Shown: piece by piece, positions 37,056 to 45,255 of the stretch | How the letters are laid out: the number at the start of each line of letters is the position of its first letter | Numbering within the stretch: the stretch's first letter is position 1 | From: Athalassotoga saccharophila | GTDB lineage: Bacteria > Thermotogota > Thermotogae > Mesoaciditogales > Mesoaciditogaceae | NCBI RefSeq assembly: GCF_009936215.1 | Contig: NZ_AP019551.1 | Location: 1,636,708 to 1,700,707 of the forward strand | Length of the DNA stretch: 64,000 nucleotides | Direction: 5' to 3' | The notes under the pieces: generated by a model | What the model saw: the letters and a program-made list of their open reading frames with translations, nothing else | Told to the model about the DNA's origin: nothing | The model's database searches: none | Program-made: the position numbers and the translations under genes

Positions 37056-37078
37056 GGGGCGAGTATGATGCTCGCCCC
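37056..37078 (+). terminator. intercistronic hairpin after the binding-protein gene
   Basis: GGGGCGAG (37056-37063) and CTCGCCCC (37071-37078) pair perfectly with a TATGATG loop. No T run follows, and the permease gene begins 28 bases later, so partial termination or mRNA protection is more likely than full termination. Confidence 0.6.
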
Positions 37079-37105
37079 TATGTTCTTTAGAGAAGAGGTG
37101 AAAGA

Positions 37106-38077
37106 ATGCTTTCATATATAATTCGTAGAATACTTATAATGATTCCAATGATGTTTATAATTTCTGTGATATGTTTTACAATTATAAAACTTCAACCTGG
37201 AAGTTATATAAGCCAGTATCTTGAAAATGCGAGAGTTTCTCCTCAAACCGTCATTATGCTGAAACAAACACTCGGGCTTGACAAACCGGCAATAGAACAA
37301 TATTTTTATTGGCTTGGAAATATAATTTTCCATGGCAATTTCGGATATTCATTTGCTTATCAAATGCCAGTTACAGCTCTTATATGGCAATACATGGGAT
37401 GGACAGTTGCTGTATCTTTGCTTTCTATGGCATTCACTTGGCTTATTGCAATTCCACTTGGAATTTACTCTGCACGTCATAGATATGGTGTGGGAGATTA
37501 CACGGCTACTTTTTTGGGGTATATTGGCATGTCAATACCTGATTTTTTCCTTGCATTGCTTTTAATGTATTTGGCTTTATCTTTTGGAAGTAGATCCGTT
37601 GGAGGCCTTTTTTCAGCTCAATATATCGGTGCTCCATGGTCGATGGGAAAATTCATAGATCTATCCAAACATTTGTGGATACCAATGATAGCGATAGGTG
37701 CCGGAGGCATCGGAGGGCTTATGAGGATTATGCGTGGTAACATGATGGATGTGTTGAATTCTCCAATGATTCTATCGTTAAGGGCTCGCGGAATAGGTGA
37801 GAAAAATGTCACATGGAAGCATGCCGTCAAAAATGCAATAAATCCTTTGATAACAATTGCTGGAATGTCTCTACCAGGAGTTTTTAGTTCAACGATAATT
37901 GCTTCTATAGTTTTAAATATACCAACAATGGGTCCTTTTTTCTACAGTGCTCTTCTCAATCATGATCAATACCTTGTTATGGCTTATCTTTTGATGCTTG
38001 CCTTGCTTCTTCAAATTGGTAATTTACTCGCTGATATAGCACTTGCCCTTATAGATCCACGCATAAGATATACATGA
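37106..38077 (+). CDS. oligopeptide-type ABC transporter permease (DppB/OppB)
   Basis: A 323-residue permease with six helices: MLSYIIRRILIMIPMMFIISVICFTIIKLQPGS at the N-terminus, LGLDKPAIEQYFYWLGNIIFHGNFGYSF, and the EAA-like loop LRARGIGEKNVTWKHAVKNAINPLI. AAGAGGTGA precedes the ATG. It forms the channel with the DppC-type partner, which starts ten bases on. Confidence 0.93.
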   Translation: MLSYIIRRILIMIPMMFIISVICFTIIKLQPGSYISQYLENARVSPQTVIMLKQTLGLDKPAIEQYFYWLGNIIFHGNFGYSFAYQMPVTALIWQYMGWTVAVSLLSMAFTWLIAIPLGIYSARHRYGVGDYTATFLGYIGMSIPDFFLALLLMYLALSFGSRSVGGLFSAQYIGAPWSMGKFIDLSKHLWIPMIAIGAGGIGGLMRIMRGNMMDVLNSPMILSLRARGIGEKNVTWKHAVKNAINPLITIAGMSLPGVFSSTIIASIVLNIPTMGPFFYSALLNHDQYLVMAYLLMLALLLQIGNLLADIALALIDPRIRYT

Positions 38078-38087
38078 GGTGAAGCAC

Positions 38088-39203
38088 ATGAAAAAGGATA
38101 CTGAAATAAAGAAAGAAGAAACAGACTTTCAAAGAATGTGGAAAGTACTTACAAAAAATCCTTTTGGTGTGGCGGGAATGGTAATACTTATAATCATGTA
38201 TCTAATGACACTTTTTGCCCAATTTATATCTCCTTATAATTTCACAGATTTACATTCAAAATATACTTATCTCCCTCCCACTCCCATACATTGGATTGAT
38301 TCCGAAGGTCATTTTCATATAATTCCTTTTGTTTATGGAATAAAAGAGGAAAGAAATCCGGTAACTTATGCCATGGAGTACGTAGTCGACAAGCAAGAGA
38401 TATACCCAATACATCTATTTGTGCAAGGTGAGAGTTATAGTTTTCTCGGATTATTTAAAACAAACGTACATCTATTCGGTATAAATCGAGATGCTCATGG
38501 AATGCTTGCGCTTTTTGGTACAGATCAATACGGAAGAGATCTCTTTTCACGCACAATAGTGGGAGGACAGGTATCGATGACAGTTGGACTCCTGGGAATA
38601 GCAATAAGTTTTGCAATAGGAATAGTAATAGGTTCCTTATCTGGTTTCATAGGAGGAACTTTTGATCTTATAATACAAAGGCTTATAGAGGTTTTAATGT
38701 CCTTTCCGACATTACCATTATGGCTTGCCTTAAGTATGATAATTCCCCCAAGTTGGCCATCAACATGGGTTTACTTTGGCATAGTGACCGTACTTTCCGT
38801 TTTGGGATGGACAGGCCTTGCAAGAGTTATAAGAGGAATGACTCTTAGCATAAAGGAAAAAGACTTTATTTCAGCGGCAAAACTTGCAGGGCAGACTAAA
38901 TTGAAAATAATAATACACCATATTTTACCTAACATAATGTCTTACGTTATAGTGGTTGCAACATTATCTATTCCAGGAATGATTTTAGCTGAAAGTGCTA
39001 TGAGCTTTTTAGGACTCGGTATAAAGGAACCTATGACAAGTTGGGGCTTATTGTTAAGTAGCGCTGAAAGCCTTGAATCGATAGAACTTCACCCTTGGTT
39101 TTTAATACCGGGAATATTCATAATAGTTGCTGTGCTATCATTTGTTTTTGTTGGAGATGCACTGAGAGATGCGTTTGATCCATATCAATATGAAAGAAAG
39201 TAG
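38088..39203 (+). CDS. oligopeptide-type ABC transporter permease (DppC/OppC)
   Basis: A 371-residue permease. After the first helix (FGVAGMVILIIMYLMTLFAQFISPY) there is a long periplasmic insert of about 90 residues, then ALFGTDQYGRDLFSRTIVGGQVSMTVGLLG and the EAA loop SAAKLAGQTKLKIIIHHILPNIMSYV. It is longer than usual DppC (about 300) because of the insert, which may touch the binding protein. TGAGGTGA favours the ATG at 38088 over the GTG at 38079. Confidence 0.92.
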   Translation: MKKDTEIKKEETDFQRMWKVLTKNPFGVAGMVILIIMYLMTLFAQFISPYNFTDLHSKYTYLPPTPIHWIDSEGHFHIIPFVYGIKEERNPVTYAMEYVVDKQEIYPIHLFVQGESYSFLGLFKTNVHLFGINRDAHGMLALFGTDQYGRDLFSRTIVGGQVSMTVGLLGIAISFAIGIVIGSLSGFIGGTFDLIIQRLIEVLMSFPTLPLWLALSMIIPPSWPSTWVYFGIVTVLSVLGWTGLARVIRGMTLSIKEKDFISAAKLAGQTKLKIIIHHILPNIMSYVIVVATLSIPGMILAESAMSFLGLGIKEPMTSWGLLLSSAESLESIELHPWFLIPGIFIIVAVLSFVFVGDALRDAFDPYQYERK

Positions 39204-39211
39204 GATATGTT

Positions 39212-40201
39212 ATGACATTACTTGAAATCAAAAATCTTACAATTACCTTCAAAACGAGTAATGATAGTCTGATAGCTGTTGATAACGTTTCTTTTCATGT
39301 TGACAAGGGAGAAACAGTTGGAATAGTTGGCGAAACCGGATCTGGCAAAACAATAACTTCTTTGTCTATAATGAGATTACTTCCTTCTAACGCCAAAGTA
39401 TCCGGAGAGATCTTTTTCAACGGAAAAGATCTGCTCAAAATTTCTGAAAAAGAAATGGACGAAATAAGGGGAAAAAAAATATCAATGATATTTCAAGAGC
39501 CAATGACGGCTTTTGATCCACTATATACGATAGGGGATCAATTTTCTGAGGTGTTATTTAAGCATGAAAATGTAAGTAAGTTGGAAGCAAAGAAAAGATC
39601 TATCGAAATGTTAAAACTTGTCGGAATACCAGAACCAGAAAAGCGCTTTTATCAATACCCTCATGAATACAGTGGTGGAATGATACAAAGGGCGATGATA
39701 GCACTTGCTTTACTTACAAATCCAGAACTTGTCATAGCAGATGAACCGACAACGGGACTTGATGTTACAATCCAAATGCAAGTTTTAAATCTCATCAAAA
39801 GAATTCAAAGATCATCTAATCTTTCTATGATATTCATAACCCACGACCTTGGAGTAATATCTAAAATGGCAAACAGAATTATTGTCTTATACCTTGGAAA
39901 AATATTTGAGGTTGGGAGCGTCAAAGATGTCATTTTTTCTTCAGTTCATCCTTATACAAAGGGGTTAATAGCCTCTGTACCAACGTTGAAAACCAGTAAA
40001 TCTCAAAAACTCTATTCGATTCCGGGAAATGTACCTTCATTGAAAGAAATAAAAAGTGGATGCAGATTTTATTCCCGCTGCCCAGTTAGAATGGATATAT
40101 GCAAAGATAATGATCCAAAACTTTTTGAATATACTCCGGGTCATTTTGTATCATGCTGGGCCGTTGATCCAAATAGGAATCTGGTGAATACTTATGAATG
40201 A
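39212..40201 (+). CDS. oligopeptide-type ABC transporter ATPase (DppD/OppD)
   Basis: A 329-residue ATPase: Walker A GETGSGKT, Q-loop FQEPMTAFDP, signature YSGGMIQR, Walker B LVIADEPTTGLDV, switch His in THDLG. The C-terminal oligopeptide domain contains the Cys cluster CRFYSRCPVRMDIC that in this family holds an iron-sulfur centre. It powers the importer with its DppF partner, whose start overlaps by eight bases. Confidence 0.94.
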   Translation: MTLLEIKNLTITFKTSNDSLIAVDNVSFHVDKGETVGIVGETGSGKTITSLSIMRLLPSNAKVSGEIFFNGKDLLKISEKEMDEIRGKKISMIFQEPMTAFDPLYTIGDQFSEVLFKHENVSKLEAKKRSIEMLKLVGIPEPEKRFYQYPHEYSGGMIQRAMIALALLTNPELVIADEPTTGLDVTIQMQVLNLIKRIQRSSNLSMIFITHDLGVISKMANRIIVLYLGKIFEVGSVKDVIFSSVHPYTKGLIASVPTLKTSKSQKLYSIPGNVPSLKEIKSGCRFYSRCPVRMDICKDNDPKLFEYTPGHFVSCWAVDPNRNLVNTYE

Positions 40202-41195
40202 AAATATAATAAAAATAGATAACTTGAAAGTATATTTTCCAATCAGACGTGGGATTTTTCTTCAGACTTTCGGTTATATAAAAGCAATTGATGGTATTAA
40301 TATCGAGATAAATAAAAATCAGGATATCTCTGTGGTTGGAGAAAGCGGAAGCGGAAAAACAACGCTTGGTAAGTCAATGGTTGGTCTTATAAAACCTACA
40401 GGTGGAAAAATTCTCTATAATTTTAACGGAAAAACGTTTGATATGTCCAAACAATTACCAATAGATGTAAGGCAAAGTATCCAAATGATTTTTCAAGATC
40501 CATTTTCTTCGCTTAATCCAAGGTTGAAAATCATAGATACTTTGAAAGAACCTCTTGAAATAAGAAAACTTTTTAGATCAAAAAAAGAAATGATTGATTA
40601 TCTTGGAGAACTTCTCGAAAAGGTAGGACTTAAACGTGAACACTTATACAGATATCCACATGAATTCAGTGGAGGCCAAAGACAAAGGATTTCCATTGTT
40701 AGGGCAATTTCCATGAAACCAAATGTAATCGTTCTCGATGAACCAACATCTTCTTTAGATGTTTCAGTTCAATCTCAGGTTTTAAATTTACTTCAAGATA
40801 TAAAGAAAGAGTATAATTTAACTTATGTTTTTATAACTCACAACATTTCTGTTGCAAAGTATATGGGACAAAAGATAATTGTCATGTATTTAGGGAAGAT
40901 CGTCGAGATAAATGACGCAGATAAGTTAATAGAAAAACCTTTCCATCCTTACACACAATTATTGTTGTCTACGGTAGTCGAAATTAAGTCAGAACATGCT
41001 GAAAAAGAGGTAAAAATAGGTGAACCCCCAAGTCCGGTAAATATACCGTCTGGTTGTAGATTCAGAACAAGGTGCCCCTTTGCGATGGAAATATGTGCAA
41101 AAAAAGATCCTCCACTTAGCGATCATGAAGGATCTCTTGTAGCATGTCATTTGTACTCTAATCAGAAAAAAGAGATTTCAGTCAATAATTCTTGA
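40194..41195 (+). CDS. oligopeptide-type ABC transporter ATPase (DppF/OppF)
   Basis: A 333-residue ATPase: Walker A GESGSGKTT, Q-loop FQDPFSSLNPR, signature FSGGQRQR, Walker B VIVLDEPTSSLDV, switch THNIS. The C-terminal domain has CRFRTRCPFAMEIC. It is the last gene of the five-gene AT-rich transporter set. A TATACT box lies just after its stop, so the next gene probably has its own promoter. Confidence 0.94.
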   Translation: MNENIIKIDNLKVYFPIRRGIFLQTFGYIKAIDGINIEINKNQDISVVGESGSGKTTLGKSMVGLIKPTGGKILYNFNGKTFDMSKQLPIDVRQSIQMIFQDPFSSLNPRLKIIDTLKEPLEIRKLFRSKKEMIDYLGELLEKVGLKREHLYRYPHEFSGGQRQRISIVRAISMKPNVIVLDEPTSSLDVSVQSQVLNLLQDIKKEYNLTYVFITHNISVAKYMGQKIIVMYLGKIVEINDADKLIEKPFHPYTQLLLSTVVEIKSEHAEKEVKIGEPPSPVNIPSGCRFRTRCPFAMEICAKKDPPLSDHEGSLVACHLYSNQKKEISVNNS

Positions 41196-41203
41196 AGTTA
41201 TAG

Positions 41204-41209
41204 TATACT
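41204..41209 (+). promoter_or_regulatory. -10 box upstream of the leader ORF and MFS gene
   Basis: TATACT at 41204-41209 lies within the palindrome AGTATACT. The -35 region 17 bases before it (GTCAAT) is poor, so the promoter may need an activator or may be weak. Confidence 0.35.
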
Positions 41210-41266
41210 GAAACAGGCGTATATAAAAAAGAATTCTAATTTTTGAAATAGAAAGGAGTGTTCTAA

Positions 41267-41317
41267 ATGAAAAGGGTTTTGTTATTCATCATCTTTAATT
41301 TAAGGAGGTTAAAATGA
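41267..41317 (+). CDS. 16-residue leader peptide coupled to the MFS gene
   Basis: The ORF reads MKRVLLFIIFNLRRLK and has a strong GAAAGGAG site eight bases before its ATG. Its TGA stop overlaps the ATG of the transporter gene (AAAATGA), and the transporter ribosome site AAGGAGG lies inside the ORF, where it encodes the two adjacent Arg codons AGG AGG. This is the layout of a translational-coupling or attenuation leader. The first residues also look like the start of a signal peptide, so a remnant of a lost binding-protein gene is possible. Confidence 0.45.
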   Translation: MKRVLLFIIFNLRRLK

Positions 41318-42618
41318 AAGGTGAAAATTCTAAAAAATTAGAAGAACACTGGACTCATACGGATACGCTTGCCTTTTGGTCATTTGCGCTTGGAATGCTT
41401 TTGGAAAATTACATTTTCAGTCTTGCCGCTATAGCCACCGGTTGGGTTGAAATGCCGAAATTTTTGCAATCCTTGTTGTTATCCTGGTCTCCTTTGTGGT
41501 TAATAATAGGAATAGCCTTTGCAGGTCCTCTTTCCGATCATTTCGGACGGAAGAATACCTTTTACCTTACCATGATTCTTTACGCAATAGGTGCAATTGG
41601 TTTGATTTTCAGTTATTCTTATGCTTTGATTCTCATTTTTCTTGCCATAATGCTTTTTGCAGCAGGCGGAGAGATGAACACCATAATGGTAGCCTCTCAT
41701 GAGATGATGCCAAACAAACACAGAAGCAAGGCCATGTTCATGGAATTGAATTTCATAAATGTTGGAGGGCTTTTGCTCGCAATTGTATCACTTTCCAGCG
41801 CTTACAATTCTGTTGCTTTTCAGCGCGGAATGATCGCTGCCGCATTTTTAGTCGTCCTTGCAATATTGTTCTTCACAAGAACGAAGTTGCCTGAATCCAT
41901 TAGATGGCTTGAAAGTAAAGGACAACATGACAAGGCAATGGAAGAGATAAAGAAATACTATGGTGAAGATGAATACAACGCGAGACAGCAGATCATCAAA
42001 TCTTCTATAACTGACAATCATGTAAATTCAGTGTCGACCTTTGTAAAACTTTTCGCAACAATTACAACGGCATTTGCAGGCGCTGCCGGTTTTGGATTAC
42101 TCACTTACGTGTTAGGACCAAATTATTTTAAATCCGCGACGGCATGGATTATATTGGTCACAATGGCAGCGGAATTCGGGATTGGTTTTGTTGGGTTAGG
42201 TGCTGACAGATGGAGCCGAAAAAATCTTTTGCTTATAGGATATGCAGGCACATTTGTGATGACGTTGATAGCTTATTTGACAGTTGGAATATGGTCAAAA
42301 GAACTCATGTTTTTCTTTGTCTTACTTATAATTTTAAATGCCTTTAATGGCATAGGATATCTTACAGAAGACACTTTAAAGGGCGAGGTGTGGCCAACAA
42401 AGGTTAGAGGAACATATACGGCCATAGTTCGTTTTGTAAGTATAGGTCTTTACATCGTTACAATTTATCTAACACAAAATTTGAATCTTTCTCAATACAT
42501 GTTGTTCAATTTGCTGGTATGGGGTATCGGCCTTGCCGGTGCAGTGGTTTGGTTTATATGGGGAAATGAAACTGGAAAGAAAACAATTCTAGAGGTTGCC
42601 TCAGGTGAGAGTAAATAA
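41314..42618 (+). CDS. MFS transporter, possible muropeptide/aminosugar carrier
   Basis: A 434-residue major facilitator with 12 helices. The loop 2-3 motif is GPLSDHFGRKN and LPESIRWLESKG follows helix 6, as in sugar/metabolite:proton porters; GADRWSRKN is the second-half counterpart. The substrate is unknown. Its position between the oligopeptide-type importer and namZ suggests uptake of MurNAc, GlcNAc-MurNAc or anhydro forms, doing the work of AmpG, which it does not resemble closely. A coupled leader ORF precedes it. Confidence 0.85.
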   Translation: MKGENSKKLEEHWTHTDTLAFWSFALGMLLENYIFSLAAIATGWVEMPKFLQSLLLSWSPLWLIIGIAFAGPLSDHFGRKNTFYLTMILYAIGAIGLIFSYSYALILIFLAIMLFAAGGEMNTIMVASHEMMPNKHRSKAMFMELNFINVGGLLLAIVSLSSAYNSVAFQRGMIAAAFLVVLAILFFTRTKLPESIRWLESKGQHDKAMEEIKKYYGEDEYNARQQIIKSSITDNHVNSVSTFVKLFATITTAFAGAAGFGLLTYVLGPNYFKSATAWIILVTMAAEFGIGFVGLGADRWSRKNLLLIGYAGTFVMTLIAYLTVGIWSKELMFFFVLLIILNAFNGIGYLTEDTLKGEVWPTKVRGTYTAIVRFVSIGLYIVTIYLTQNLNLSQYMLFNLLVWGIGLAGAVVWFIWGNETGKKTILEVASGESK

Positions 42619-42780
42619 AAGTCCGAATTTAGAAAGGATGGAACCATCAAGGTCTTCAGAGGTTTCTGAACTTGTCAATAGGGTATTTCAATGAGAATAA
42701 ATTTTCTCTTTGTTAAAAGACAAATGCCCATGATATTTGTTTATTGAGGAAAGTAAAAAGCCATTATCGAGAGGGGTAAT

Positions 42781-43917
42781 ATGAGAGTAAACATTGGTAT
42801 AGACAATCTTGAATTTGCAAAAATAAAGGATTCGCATGTCGCTCTTCTTACCAATTCTACCGGCATTTCGGGTGATATGAGAATGGATCTCGATGTGATG
42901 ATCGAAAACGGGATAAAGGTAGTCAAAATCTTTGGTCCAGAACATGGTATCTGGGGTGCTGCTGCCGATGGAATAAAGGTTGAGAACGAAGTGGATCCGA
43001 GATATAAAATCCCCATTTACTCTCTCTATGGCAGTAACCTAAGGCCGACGGATGAGATGTTAGACGGAATAGATCTTATGATATACGATATGCAGGATGT
43101 TGGCCTTAGGTTTTATACCTATATATACACACTTGCCTACACGATGGAGGCGTGCGGAAGACATGGAATAAAATTTATAGTACTTGACAGGCCAAATCCT
43201 CTTTCTGGCAAGATCGAAGGACCTTTAATAAAAAAGGATTTAGAATCATTCGTTGGAGGATATGGGTTGCCTTTGAGGTATGGTCTTACGGTCGGTGAAC
43301 TTGCAAGATATTACAATGATGTTTTTAAAATGGACGTGGACCTTGAGATCGTGAAGATGAGTGGCTGGAATCGGGATATGTATTACGATCAGACGGGTCT
43401 TTTTTGGAATACACCATCTCCAAATCTTCCCTCTCTCGAGCACACAATTCTTTACGAAGGGTTCTGCCTCCTCGAAGGCGTAAATGTCTCGGTTGGAAGG
43501 GGTACGGTCCATCCTTTTAAATACATAGGCGCTCCATGGATAGACGATAGAATATACGATGAGATGAAAAAAATTCCGCATCCCGGCGTTGAGTTTAGAA
43601 AAAGGGTTTTTGTACCTTTGACTTCAAAATATAAAGATAAAAGATGCAACGGTCTTGAGTTTTTTGTGACAGACAAAAACAAAATAAAACCTCTGGAGAT
43701 GACATTTGATTTTATCCGTCTTCTTAAAAATCTTTACAAAGAAGATTTTGAATGGGAATTCGATGGAAGGTACCATTTCGATCTTTTGATCGGCGATGAA
43801 AGGTACAGAAAGGGCATCGATGAGGGACGAAGTGGCACAGAATTATCAAGCCTATGGGTTGATGAAGTTAAAAAATTTAAAGATATCGCTTCGAAGTATT
43901 TCATTTACAGAAGGTGA
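42781..43917 (+). CDS. namZ: exo-beta-N-acetylmuramidase NamZ (DUF1343)
   Basis: A 378-residue DUF1343 protein: ALLTNSTGIS at residues 21-30, FGPEHGIWGAAADG with the probable catalytic Glu54, YGSNLRPTDEMLDGIDLMIYDMQDVGLRFYTYIYTL, NTPSPNLPSLEHTILYEGFCLLEGVNVSVGRGT and APWID. B. subtilis NamZ releases MurNAc from the non-reducing end of wall fragments outside the cell. Here no signal peptide is visible, so it should act in the cytoplasm. GAGGGG precedes the ATG. It starts a tight rightward run of nine genes. Confidence 0.9.
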   Translation: MRVNIGIDNLEFAKIKDSHVALLTNSTGISGDMRMDLDVMIENGIKVVKIFGPEHGIWGAAADGIKVENEVDPRYKIPIYSLYGSNLRPTDEMLDGIDLMIYDMQDVGLRFYTYIYTLAYTMEACGRHGIKFIVLDRPNPLSGKIEGPLIKKDLESFVGGYGLPLRYGLTVGELARYYNDVFKMDVDLEIVKMSGWNRDMYYDQTGLFWNTPSPNLPSLEHTILYEGFCLLEGVNVSVGRGTVHPFKYIGAPWIDDRIYDEMKKIPHPGVEFRKRVFVPLTSKYKDKRCNGLEFFVTDKNKIKPLEMTFDFIRLLKNLYKEDFEWEFDGRYHFDLLIGDERYRKGIDEGRSGTELSSLWVDEVKKFKDIASKYFIYRR

Positions 43918-43920
43918 TGT

Positions 43921-45243
43921 ATGGACTTTTTGAGTGTGCTTTTGCCCGAAGAGATAAGACGAGAAGAAAGTTTGGGGAATTTTGAGATTGCCAAAAAAAT
44001 TGTAGAAGAAAGGCTTTCTAAAAAATTACCTTCACTTTTGAAAAAGAGGCTTGAATATGAACTTGAAAGGATAAAGCGGGTTATCAAAAATTATCCCTAC
44101 GATGAGGAAATGGCAAGGTCTGTCTTTGAAAAATCCATAAAGGATTCATCTCAAGATGAATTCGATCTGCTTCTCCAAAATGGCATGTTAGATTACATTT
44201 TAATCGACAAAAAAAGATTCTTCGAAAAAAGATTCTTACAAAATCTTACCTTTAAAGATGAATCGTACGCGAAAAGATATGAAAATGTAAGGGGCAATGT
44301 ACGCGAAATTGTCAACAAAAGAATTCTCGAAATTTTAGATGGAGATGTACCCAGAAGTTATAAGGTGAAGGCAGAGGTGTCTCTGACTTTAAAAAGAGAT
44401 TTCGATGCAGAGGTTTTAAGATGCTGGCTACCATTTCCGAAGAACGCGTATCCTGTCAAGAATGTAAGATTACTCGAATGCGATCACGAATACAGATTGT
44501 CTTCGAATTCAGAAAATCTAACTTTGTACATGGAAGACAAGCCAAAGGCGGGAACGCATTTTACGGTTAGATTCGAATACACCATAACAGAGCAGATTTC
44601 ATTTGTAGATCCATCAAAAGTTTTAAACTCTCGCATTTCAAAATATCTCAAAGAGGTACCGCCACATATCGTTTTTAGTCCTTACGTTAAAAACATAACT
44701 TCAGAGATCATCGGTAAAGAAGAAAATCCATATTTCAAAGCAAAGAAAATTTACGAATGGATAACCGAAAACATAAGGTACTCATACATGCACGCGTATT
44801 CGACACACGATACTTCTTTCGTCGATTTCGCATTATCGAATCTAAAGGGTGATTGCGGCGTTCAGGCATTGACCTTTATAACGATGTGCAGAAGTTGTGG
44901 CATACCCGCAAGATGGGAATCTGGATGGTTTATAAACCCGATAGACGCAAGTCCACATGACTGGGCATACTTCTACGTCAAACCCTACGGATGGATTCCT
45001 GTAGATCCTTCATTCGGAGGATCGAGAATGGGCAAATTGAGAGACTTTTATTTTGGAAACATGGACGCTTTCAGGATGATCGCAAATGAGAATTTCATGG
45101 TTGATTTCGATCCGCCAAAAAAATTCGTGAGATCCGATCCTTACGATAATCAAGAGGGAGAGATTGAAACAGAAAAAGAAAATATCTACTACGATGATTT
45201 CGAAACAAAGATAAATGTCATCTCTTTTCAAAAATTGAATTAA
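43921..45243 (+). CDS. transglutaminase-fold (cysteine hydrolase-like) protein
   Basis: A 440-residue cytoplasmic protein. The N-terminal half is Lys/Glu-rich and helical (1-130), then a beta domain (RCWLPFPKNAYPV), then a transglutaminase core with Cys in KGDCGVQALTFITMCRSCGIPAR, His in ASPHDWAYFYV and Asp in IPVDPSFGG. Bacterial members are usually peptidases or amidases. Next to NamZ, NagZ and AmiE, cutting stem peptides is an attractive guess but unproven. The start is two bases after the namZ stop with GAAGGTG. Confidence 0.8.
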   Translation: MDFLSVLLPEEIRREESLGNFEIAKKIVEERLSKKLPSLLKKRLEYELERIKRVIKNYPYDEEMARSVFEKSIKDSSQDEFDLLLQNGMLDYILIDKKRFFEKRFLQNLTFKDESYAKRYENVRGNVREIVNKRILEILDGDVPRSYKVKAEVSLTLKRDFDAEVLRCWLPFPKNAYPVKNVRLLECDHEYRLSSNSENLTLYMEDKPKAGTHFTVRFEYTITEQISFVDPSKVLNSRISKYLKEVPPHIVFSPYVKNITSEIIGKEENPYFKAKKIYEWITENIRYSYMHAYSTHDTSFVDFALSNLKGDCGVQALTFITMCRSCGIPARWESGWFINPIDASPHDWAYFYVKPYGWIPVDPSFGGSRMGKLRDFYFGNMDAFRMIANENFMVDFDPPKKFVRSDPYDNQEGEIETEKENIYYDDFETKINVISFQKLN

Positions 45244-45255
45244 GGAGGGTAAAAA

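Noticed and set aside
42638-42694. Mini-ORF (MEPSRSSEVSEL...) in the gap before namZ
   Set aside because: The only purine-rich site touches the ATG itself, and the ORF is not coupled to the next gene, unlike the leader at 41267.
42710-42740. TTGTTA/GATATT promoter with an ACAAAT/ATTTGT inverted repeat before namZ
   Set aside because: The -10 box is poor and the repeat short; too weak to list as a feature.
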